Source of the DNA: Anaerolineae bacterium
GTDB taxonomy: Bacteria > Chloroflexota > Anaerolineae > B4-G1
NCBI GenBank assembly: GCA_030612185.1
Contig: JAUWOI010000254.1
Span: forward strand, 1 to 6,599
Length of the DNA stretch: 6,599 nucleotides
Reading direction: 5' to 3'
A model generated the notes under the pieces. The model did no database searches, had not been told where the DNA came from, and saw only the letters and a list, made by a program, of their open reading frames with translations. The position numbers and the translations under genes are program-made. Positions 1 through 4,872 of the stretch are shown one piece after another (within the stretch, counting starts at the first letter, position 1; each line of letters begins with the position of its first letter).

Positions 1-596
1 AGGCGGTCACGGGAGTGGACGTTGTCAAAGAGCAGTTGCGCATCGCTGCTGGCCGGGAACTGCATTATGTCCAAGAGGATATTCGCTATCGGGGCTGGGC
101 GCTGGAATGTCGCATCCTGGCCGAGGACCCTGCCCGGGGCTTCATCCCCGCCGCTGGTTGTATTACCCGCCTGATTGAACCTGGCGGCCCCGGCATCCGC
201 GTGGACAGTGGCATCTGCGAAGGACTCACCATCACACCCTACTACGATTCGCTGTTGGCCAAACTGGTCGTCTGGGGGGAGACGCGGGGGGTGGCCATCG
301 TGCGTATGCGGCGGGCGCTGGAGGAGTACCGCATCATCGGTGTCACGACCAACTTGGACCTGCACCGGGCACTCTTGGACAGCCATCGCTTCTTCGGCGG
401 ACAGTTCCACACTCGCTTCCTGGAGGAGCAGTTTCTGCTGCCAGAGACGGGTAGCGAGGATCACCTGGCAGCGGCACTGACGGCAGCGCTGCTCGACTAT
501 CGGCGGCGCGGGGGAGCCGAGGTGACAGGCAAGCCCCGCGTCAGCCGCTGGAGGATGCTGGGCCGCTGGGAATTGATGCGGGAGTGGGGCCGGTGA
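1..596 (+). CDS. accC: Biotin carboxylase subunit of acetyl-/acyl-CoA carboxylase, C-terminal part (5' end outside window)
   Basis: This is the last ~197 codons of a biotin carboxylase; the reading frame is open at the left edge, with its first full codon at 3. The enzyme carboxylates biotin on a carrier protein, using ATP and bicarbonate, as the first half-reaction of acyl-CoA carboxylation in the cytoplasm. The family segment TGVDVVKEQLRIAAG opens the window, followed by ALECRILAEDP and GIRVDSG (its Arg matches the conserved active-site Arg of E. coli AccC GVRWES), then ITPYYDSLLAKL and GVTTNLDLHRALL. The ATP-grasp core lies upstream. After the usual end (FLEEQF) there is a tail of about 53 residues ending in SRWRMLGRWELMREWGR. 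It resembles the linker that joins the carboxylase to the BT domain in single-chain propionyl- or methylcrotonyl-CoA carboxylase alpha subunits (inference). The TGA overlaps the GTG of the next gene. Substrate (acetyl-, propionyl- or other acyl-CoA) cannot be decided here. Confidence 0.93.
   Translation, partial: AVTGVDVVKEQLRIAAGRELHYVQEDIRYRGWALECRILAEDPARGFIPAAGCITRLIEPGGPGIRVDSGICEGLTITPYYDSLLAKLVVWGETRGVAIVRMRRALEEYRIIGVTTNLDLHRALLDSHRFFGGQFHTRFLEEQFLLPETGSEDHLAAALTAALLDYRRRGGAEVTGKPRVSRWRMLGRWELMREWGR
580..595 (+). promoter_or_regulatory. Shine-Dalgarno and GTGA stop/start overlap deciding the carrier gene start
   Basis: GGGAG at 580-584 lies 8 nt before the GTG at 593-595, and that GTG overlaps the upstream TGA (594-596) as GTGA. 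The protein then begins MKYVITVEG, the usual N-terminus of this carrier family. An in-frame GTG at 584 would add only three residues and has no properly spaced Shine-Dalgarno. The arrangement suggests translational coupling between the carboxylase and its carrier. Confidence 0.65.
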
Positions 597-1141
597 AGTA
601 CGTCATCACCGTTGAGGGAGAGACCTTCGAGATCGAGGTGGGCCGTGAGGGACAGGTGTGGGTCAATCGCCGTCCGTACAACGTGGACTTCCAGGGCGTG
701 GATGGCCTGCCCCAGTATTCGCTGTTGGTGGACCACCGCTCCTACGAGGCGCACGTCGAGCAGGCCGACGAGGAAGGCTACCAAATGGTGGTGGCCGGGC
801 AGCCTTATTGGGCCCGCTTGGAACAGACGCGAGACCACTCTCAAAGGGGGGGGAGGCGATCCTCCCTGCCCGCGGCGGCGGTTCGACAGGGCTCACCACA
901 AAGGGAGGTGCGTGCTCCCCTGCCCGGCCTGCTGGTGGCGGTGTCTGTGGTGGTGGGGCAGCGAGTGGTGCAGGGAGAGGTGGTGGCGGTGCTGGAATCT
1001 ATGAAGATGAACCTGGAACTCCGCGCACCGTGGGATGGGGTGGTGCAGGCGCTCCACATAACCCCGGGGATGGAGGTCGCTCAGGCGGAGGTATTGGCGG
1101 TCATCGAGCCGGATGAGCAAGGGGATTCTTCGGCACTGTAA
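593..1141 (+). CDS. Biotin carboxyl carrier protein (BT-like domain plus biotinyl domain)
   Basis: This 182-residue protein carries the covalently bound biotin that moves the carboxyl group from the biotin carboxylase to a carboxyltransferase. Residues ~1-80 are beta-rich (MKYVITVEGETFEIEV, then VNRRPYNVD, LLVDHRSYEAHV, YWARLEQ) and look like the BT domain of acyl-CoA carboxylase alpha subunits. Residues ~80-105 are a polar, Gly/Arg/Ser/Pro-containing linker. Residues ~106-177 are a biotinyl domain with APLPGLLVAV, the biotinylation motif ESMKM (Lys138) and the following APWDGVVQAL and GMEVAQAEVLAVIEP. It overlaps the upstream carboxylase gene by four bases, so the two act as one enzyme half. 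It is longer than a bare biotinyl domain and differs in its N-terminal part from E. coli AccB. Its last 41 bp overlap the end of the opposite-strand sensor kinase. The linker contains an eight-G run. It could equally serve an acetyl-, propionyl- or pyruvate-type carboxylase. Confidence 0.92.
   Translation: MKYVITVEGETFEIEVGREGQVWVNRRPYNVDFQGVDGLPQYSLLVDHRSYEAHVEQADEEGYQMVVAGQPYWARLEQTRDHSQRGGRRSSLPAAAVRQGSPQREVRAPLPGLLVAVSVVVGQRVVQGEVVAVLESMKMNLELRAPWDGVVQALHITPGMEVAQAEVLAVIEPDEQGDSSAL
846..866 (+). other. G8 homopolymer overlapping a 6-bp hairpin inside the carrier gene linker
   Basis: Eight consecutive G (846-853) are followed by a perfect inverted repeat: GGGAGG (851-856), loop CGAT, CCTCCC (861-866). 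The segment encodes part of the flexible linker between the BT-like and biotinyl domains (QRGGRRSSLP). The annotated frame stays open through it and reaches the biotinyl motif, so it is intact here. Whether it causes slippage is unknown. Confidence 0.6.
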
Positions 1142-2876
1142 AGTAGAAAGTGCTGCCCCGACAGATCTCACTTTCCAGCCACACTTCGCCCCCGTGATCC
1201 TCGACTACCTCTTTGACAATTGCAAGTCCCAATCCAATACTACCGAAGCGGCGCGATCTCGAAGGGTCTACCTGGTAGAAACGTTCGAAAATGTGTGCTT
1301 GAGCCTCTTTGGGGATGCCAATGCCCTCGTCTTTCACTGCGACCTGGACGGCGTCGTCTACGTCCTCAACACTCACCGTCACCGTGCCCCCGCCCGGGCT
1401 GTACTTGATGGCATTGCTGAGCAGGTTATCGAAGACCTGCATCAGCCGCCGGGGGTCGGCCGGCACCTGGGGGATGTCATCGGGTGTCTCGACGCGGAGG
1501 GTGATGTGAGCGGCCTTGGCCGCTGCCTCCGCCCCTTGCAGCGCAACCCGCGCCAGGCCAGGTAGCGAGGTGGGCGTCAGCGTGTCTGGGCCGAGTTGTG
1601 GACGTTGAAGCAGGATGATGTCCTCCGCCATCCGAGACAGCAGGCTGGTCTTATCCAATACAATGTCCAGGCTTTTCCGCTGCTGCTCCGTCAGAGGGCC
1701 CTGTTCGCCCTGGAGCATCAGTTCGGCGTATCCCTTGATGAACGTCAACGGCGCTCGCAGGTCGTGGGATACGTCCTGTACGAACTCGGCTCTCCGGCGG
1801 TCGAGATCCTGCAGTTCCTCGTAGGTACGGTGTAACTGATAGGCTCGTTCTTCCAGTTCCTGATAGAGTTGCGCGTTCTCCACTGCCATCGCTGCCTGGT
1901 CTGCGACGGCTTGCAGCAAGTGCTCGTCCGCCTCGCTGAAGGGCGGGGGGCCGAAGCGCCCCAGACCGATGGCACCCAGGCAGCGATCTTCATAGCGCAT
2001 GGGGGCATAGAGAATGCTACGGGGCGGATGAGGGCGGACGTAACGCACCCGGTCATCGGCGCAGGTATCGTCCACGCGGAGCCCCTGGCGGTTACGCACG
2101 ACCCAACCCGGGTGACGCTCCAGTGCCGTTCTTTCCGCCATCTCCCTATCCTCGGGCGCGAGTTCCAACGCGGCGACTATACGCATACGCTCGACCGGCT
2201 GTGCCTGGTAGAGGTAGAGCGCGTAGCCATCAAAGGGAATGATGGGTTTAAGCAACTCAAGGAGGCGATCCATCTCGGTGCGGGCGTTGATGGTGCGCCC
2301 TATCTCGTTCAGAACAGCCAGTTCCTCGGCACGGCGCTCGGCGGAGTGCACGGCGTCAATGCGGCGCTGTCCGAGCCACCCGGCCACTGCGCCGGTCAGT
2401 AGCAATACTCCGACGTTGATCGCCACGCGCGCCAGCGGTTCCAGGGCCAGTGAGCGCCCCAACGCCAGCAGTACCAGCAGTGACACCACTGAGAGCACGA
2501 CACTCTGTATGGCCCCCCGGCGGCCATAGCGGATGGCTCCAGTGACGATGTAGACAGCATACAGCGGCAGGTATGGACTGGACAATCCCCACGAGAGGTG
2601 GAAGCCAGCCGTGAGGAGAGCCAGGTTGGCCGGAGAACCGATCCAGTCCCACAAGCGCAAATGATTGTACCGGCGCTCCAGCCAGACGAGCGCCAGGTTG
2701 AGTGTCAGGCCGATGGCAAGCAAGCCGACCAGGGGGACGATCACCGTTTGGCCGACGAGCGGTATGCCGAGCACTCCTAGAACAACAACGGTGACCAGCG
2801 TCAGGAGACTGACCACTCCTTCCAGGGAGATGGCCGGTTCAGCGTTATGCCGTGGCGAGAGGTTCTTATGCTGCAT
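1101..2876 (-). CDS. Membrane-bound sensor histidine kinase with GAF domain
   Basis: This 591-residue protein is a two-component sensor kinase that should autophosphorylate on His and pass the phosphate to a response regulator. Residues ~18-168 form about six hydrophobic segments separated by short loops, including the basic loop RYGRRG (~116-121). There is no large extracytoplasmic domain. Residues ~183-340 are a GAF sensor domain (ELAVLNEIGRTINA to AVADQAAMAVENAQLYQEL). A short coiled coil (~338-365) leads into HisKA with the H-box VSHDLRAPLTFIKGY (His371). HATPase_c follows: N-box FDNLLSNAIKYSPGG (~482-496), G1 DEGIGI (516-521), F-box FERFYQ (530-535) and G2 GLGLAIV (548-554). All catalytic boxes are present, so it should be active. 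Its signal cannot be told from sequence. No response regulator or other two-component gene is next to it, so it is an orphan within this window. It appears to be transcribed from its own promoter just upstream. Its C-terminus overlaps the convergent carrier gene by 41 bp. Confidence 0.93.
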   Translation of the reverse strand: MQHKNLSPRHNAEPAISLEGVVSLLTLVTVVVLGVLGIPLVGQTVIVPLVGLLAIGLTLNLALVWLERRYNHLRLWDWIGSPANLALLTAGFHLSWGLSSPYLPLYAVYIVTGAIRYGRRGAIQSVVLSVVSLLVLLALGRSLALEPLARVAINVGVLLLTGAVAGWLGQRRIDAVHSAERRAEELAVLNEIGRTINARTEMDRLLELLKPIIPFDGYALYLYQAQPVERMRIVAALELAPEDREMAERTALERHPGWVVRNRQGLRVDDTCADDRVRYVRPHPPRSILYAPMRYEDRCLGAIGLGRFGPPPFSEADEHLLQAVADQAAMAVENAQLYQELEERAYQLHRTYEELQDLDRRRAEFVQDVSHDLRAPLTFIKGYAELMLQGEQGPLTEQQRKSLDIVLDKTSLLSRMAEDIILLQRPQLGPDTLTPTSLPGLARVALQGAEAAAKAAHITLRVETPDDIPQVPADPRRLMQVFDNLLSNAIKYSPGGGTVTVSVEDVDDAVQVAVKDEGIGIPKEAQAHIFERFYQVDPSRSRRFGSIGLGLAIVKEVVEDHGGEVWLESEICRGSTFYFTVPKNPLAHPAR

Positions 2877-2888
2877 AGGACTACAACT

Positions 2889-2917
2889 AGTGTAGCACAG
2901 ACAATGGGAGTGGTCAA
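2889..2917 (-). promoter_or_regulatory. Sigma70-type promoter of the sensor kinase, giving a nearly leaderless transcript
   Basis: On the minus strand, TTGACC (2917-2912) is followed after exactly 17 nt by TACACT (2894-2889), which is preceded by TGC as an extended -10. The predicted transcription start is near 2882, six bases before the ATG at 2876. No Shine-Dalgarno precedes that ATG (the context is TTGTAGTCCTATG), consistent with leaderless or near-leaderless initiation. Known: -35/-10 consensus and 17-nt spacing. Inferred: that it is used. Confidence 0.6.
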
Positions 2918-2935
2918 TAGGACATTGGTACAGTA

Positions 2936-2949
2936 GCGTGGGGGCACGC
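2936..2949 (-). other. Small inverted repeat after the nitroreductase gene
   Basis: A perfect 5-bp stem with a 4-nt loop (GCGTG, four bases, CACGC) lies 17 bp after the nitroreductase stop codon. No T-run follows on the minus strand, so it is not a convincing intrinsic terminator. Nothing else is evident in the 89-bp gap (2877-2965) apart from the kinase promoter. Confidence 0.25.
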
Positions 2950-2965
2950 CGGCGGGTGGAAGGTG

Positions 2966-3559
2966 CTAATATGGGCGACCAACAGGGAGAATATACAAAA
3001 GTTCCTCCTGCCTTGGGAGGGCCAATACCTGCCTGACGGCAGCGTCGTCGAACGCGCCCACTGGTACGCTGACCAACCCCAGTGCGATGGCCTGTAAGAG
3101 CAGGTTCTGGGCCACGTGACCAACGTCCATCGGTACATAGCGCAGGCGTCCCCGTTCTCTATAACGCCGGGTGGTGCGCTCGAAGATGGCGCTGACGGCG
3201 AACACGCACGGGGCCTCGGCGATGAACTGCTGGCCCCACGCGGCGGCTGCCAACGGCCCACGTATGTCCTGTTCCAGGTGGCGCGTCAGCCGGTGATGCC
3301 GTGGCTCGTAGTGCCACACTCCGCTGGCGCGGCAGACGTAGAACTCCAGTGGATGGCACGCCCCGGCCGAGGGGGCGGCGCGCAGGGCGACTCTGTCCCC
3401 GGTGATACCCTGCGCCGCCCACAACAGTTGCCCGATCTGCTCCAGACTCAGGTCTCCCGGCGCGTAGCGCCGCACGGAGCGACATTGGGCGATGGCGGCC
3501 TCCAACGACACTGGCCCGCTGGTGTGAGGCGCGGGCAATGGGATGCGTGATTCTGACAT
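2966..3559 (-). CDS. SagB-type / nitroreductase-family FMN-dependent oxidoreductase
   Basis: This 197-residue protein belongs to the nitroreductase superfamily, SagB/ThcOx branch, which uses FMN for two-electron oxidations or reductions, usually as a dimer. Seen: N-terminal FMN-phosphate motif CRSVRRYAPGDLSLEQIGQLLWAAQG (quoted in part: RSVRRYAP, 27-34), APSAGACHPLEFYV (62-75) typical of SagB-like proteins, and the C-terminal MDVGHVAQNLLLQAIALGL (144-162), VPVGAFDDAAV (165-175) and LPRQEELLYILPVGRP. The frame stays open further upstream, but the ATG at 3559 is chosen because GGAGG sits 5 nt before it and homology starts shortly after. The gene follows amrS by 40 bp and is probably co-transcribed. 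There is no YcaO cyclodehydratase or obvious precursor peptide here, so a role in azoline peptide maturation is unsupported. The substrate is unknown. It is full-length for the short stand-alone members of the family. Confidence 0.88.
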   Translation of the reverse strand: MSESRIPLPAPHTSGPVSLEAAIAQCRSVRRYAPGDLSLEQIGQLLWAAQGITGDRVALRAAPSAGACHPLEFYVCRASGVWHYEPRHHRLTRHLEQDIRGPLAAAAWGQQFIAEAPCVFAVSAIFERTTRRYRERGRLRYVPMDVGHVAQNLLLQAIALGLVSVPVGAFDDAAVRQVLALPRQEELLYILPVGRPY

Positions 3560-3562
3560 GTT

Positions 3563-3569
3563 CACCTCC
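3563..3569 (-). promoter_or_regulatory. Strong Shine-Dalgarno of the nitroreductase gene
   Basis: GGAGGTG on the minus strand (3569-3563), with GGAGG ending 5 nt before the ATG at 3559, is a near-perfect ribosome binding site. It fixes the start and rules out the longer upstream reading frame. Confidence 0.8.
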
Positions 3570-3584
3570 GAGTTCGTGCTTTCT

Positions 3585-3630
3585 GCCGGATGCTGGATGC
3601 TAGATACTGGATACTGGCCGAGCATCCGGC
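3585..3630. repeat. Heptanucleotide tandem repeat inside a 9-bp inverted repeat at the amrS 3' end
   Basis: On the plus strand, four heptads with consensus TGGATRC run from 3587 to 3614: CGGATGC, TGGATGC, TAGATAC, TGGATAC, then TGG. The first heptad is part of GCCGGATGC (3585-3593), whose exact reverse complement GCATCCGGC lies at 3622-3630. This makes a 9-bp stem around a 28-nt loop that contains the rest of the repeat. Read on the minus strand, the block supplies the last residues (ARPVSSI) and the TAG stop of amrS. Confidence 0.7.
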
Positions 3631-4685
3631 ATCGAGTGTTCAGTATGCGGGGGGCTGTTTGCCTCCTGCCAGGCCCATCCCATACCGGCAATTCCCTGAC
3701 CACAGCGGGGACAGTGACCATCGCGCGTGACGTCGCAGCGCAGCGGCCGCAGAAGGCCCCGCCTGACCAGTATCGTACCACAATTTGGGCAGGAGGTGTG
3801 CCCGCCGGGGTGTCCGGGGACGTTGCCCAGGTAGACGTAACGCAGGCCCGCCTGCAGGCCAATCTCACGTGCCCGTTCCAGCGTCGCCACGGGGGTGGGT
3901 GGGGCGGTAAAGCGGTAGGCCGGGTAGTAGCGACTCAGGTGCCAGGGCGTATCTGGGCCCAGTTCGGCGACGATGCAGCTGGCGATGTCCTCCAGACATT
4001 CGTCGTCATCGTTCACGTCCGGGATGACCAGCGTGGTCAGTTCGACCCACACGCCCAGTTCTCGCGCCCGGCGGCAGTTGCGCCACACGATATTGACGTC
4101 TGCCCCGCAGTACTCATCTACTGCTGCCTCGTCTCCCTTGACGTCCACGTTCATCCCGTCCAACCCAGCCTCGACCAGCAATTCGAGCGCCTGGTTGGTC
4201 ATATAACCGTTGGTGACGAAGGTGTTATACAATCCGGCCTCCCGCGCCAGGGAAAAGACGTCCAGTGACCATTCCAGACTCAGTGTGGGCTCGTTGAAAC
4301 TGATGGAGGTGCCTTGACAGTCCCAGCGCACCGCCAGTTCGACGAACTCCTCCGGCGGGGTGAACTCTCCGCCCGCTGGGGGTTGCTTGCTGATGTCCCA
4401 GTTCTGGCACCAGGGGCAGGCGAAATTACACGACCACGCGCCCGCCGTGAGCGCGAGCGAACCGGGGTAGAAGTGGTAAAGCGGCTTCTTCTCGATGGGG
4501 TTGCACGAAAGCGAGGAGACCGCGCCGTAGATAAGTGTGTAGAGGGTACCGGCGCGGTTTTGCCGCGCGCGGCACCAGCCCACCTGTCCGTCGGCCAGTT
4601 CGCAGCGCCGCTCGCAGGTCAGGCAGCGCACTCTATCATTGGCTGCTTCCCGGAGTAGGGCTTTTATCTCCAGACTTACCTTCAC
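3600..4685 (-). CDS. amrS: AmmeMemoRadiSam system radical SAM enzyme
   Basis: This 361-residue protein matches the AmmeMemoRadiSam radical SAM family, related to pyruvate formate-lyase activating enzymes; its reaction is not established. Seen, numbered from the GTG at 4685: an N-terminal Cys cluster CLTCERRC...GQVGWC (Cys21, 24, 28, 38) as is typical of the family; CNFACPWCQNW with the CxxxCxxC 4Fe-4S/SAM motif (Cys86, 90, 93); SFNEPTLSLEW; MNVDVKGD; WHLSRYYPAYR; and VYLGNVPGHPGGHTSCPNC. A C-terminal zinc-ribbon-like segment has Cys299, 302, 325 and 328. The GTG start has GAGG and GGTGAT before it and fits the family N-terminus. An ATG-type frame opening at 4904 would run through a repeat element and is rejected. 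After the zinc ribbon a tail of ~24 residues ends inside a heptad repeat. The partner genes amrA (AMMECR1) and amrB (Memo) are not in the window. It lies between recJ and a SagB-like oxidoreductase in the same orientation. Confidence 0.9.
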   Translation of the reverse strand: MKVSLEIKALLREAANDRVRCLTCERRCELADGQVGWCRARQNRAGTLYTLIYGAVSSLSCNPIEKKPLYHFYPGSLALTAGAWSCNFACPWCQNWDISKQPPAGGEFTPPEEFVELAVRWDCQGTSISFNEPTLSLEWSLDVFSLAREAGLYNTFVTNGYMTNQALELLVEAGLDGMNVDVKGDEAAVDEYCGADVNIVWRNCRRARELGVWVELTTLVIPDVNDDDECLEDIASCIVAELGPDTPWHLSRYYPAYRFTAPPTPVATLERAREIGLQAGLRYVYLGNVPGHPGGHTSCPNCGTILVRRGLLRPLRCDVTRDGHCPRCGQGIAGMGWAWQEANSPPHTEHSMPDARPVSSI

Positions 4686-4741
4686 ATCATCACCCTCGGT
4701 GGCAGGGCGAACGCATTTATAATTCCAGACCGATGCTGCTC

Positions 4742-4765
4742 CCGCCGGATCGCCAGATCCGGCGG
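4742..4765. repeat. Perfect 10-bp hairpin inside the MITE-like element
   Basis: CCGCCGGATC (4742-4751), a 4-nt loop GCCA, and GATCCGGCGG (4756-4765) form a perfect GC-rich stem. No T-run follows on either strand, so it is not a classical terminator. It forms one of two internal stems enclosed by the outer inverted repeats. Confidence 0.75.
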
Positions 4766-4803
4766 CTGAACAGACCAGATTGGGCGAGTTTGGCCTCCCT
4801 TTA

Positions 4804-4825
4804 GCCTGGATTTGACAATCCAGGC
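4804..4825. repeat. Perfect 9-bp hairpin inside the MITE-like element
   Basis: GCCTGGATT (4804-4812), loop TGAC, and AATCCAGGC (4817-4825) form a perfect stem. With the neighbouring 10-bp hairpin and the outer 17-bp arms it would fold into a branched three-stem structure in RNA or single-stranded DNA. Confidence 0.75.
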
Positions 4826-4872
4826 CGAGCAAACGGATAAATGCGTTTGCCCTACCCTCGGTGGGGTTCGGA

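Larger units (their letters stand above)
4692..4864. mobile_element. MITE-like element with terminal inverted repeats and flanking direct repeats
   Basis: In the recJ-amrS spacer, AGGGCGAACGCATTTAT (4704-4720) and the reverse complement of 4837-4853 (AGGGCAAACGCATTTAT) form 17-bp terminal inverted repeats with one mismatch. The 150-bp element has no coding capacity and contains two further perfect hairpins. It is flanked by an 11-bp direct repeat ACCCTCGGTGG (4692-4702 and 4854-4864), separated from the left arm by one C; this looks like a target-site duplication. Removing the element and one direct repeat leaves 25 bp between recJ and amrS. The left copy holds the GAGGGT part of the amrS ribosome binding site, so translation signals survive. 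A mobile origin is inferred; a non-mobile folded RNA element is the alternative. Confidence 0.65.

Noticed and set aside
612..1116. Open frames overlapping the biotin carrier gene on the same strand
   Set aside because: They are Gly/Arg/Trp-rich shadow translations typical of GC-rich DNA; the biotinylation motif lies only in the annotated frame.
1113..2652. Open frames opposite and alongside the sensor kinase
   Set aside because: No recognisable domains and no ribosome binding sites; the kinase frame has all catalytic boxes.
2936..2949. Hairpin as a terminator for the nitroreductase gene
   Set aside because: Only a 5-bp stem and no T-run after it.
2966..3559. SagB as part of a thiazole/oxazole peptide cluster
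   Set aside because: No YcaO cyclodehydratase, precursor peptide or transporter is visible in the window.
3585..3630. CRISPR-like repeat array
   Set aside because: Units are 7 bp, contiguous, with no spacers and no cas genes nearby.
3560..3868. Upstream extension of the nitroreductase frame to 3868
   Set aside because: The extra 103 residues overlap amrS coding sequence and translate the heptad repeat; a strong Shine-Dalgarno precedes the ATG at 3559.
4742..4825. Internal hairpins as intrinsic terminators of recJ
   Set aside because: No T-run follows either stem on the minus strand.
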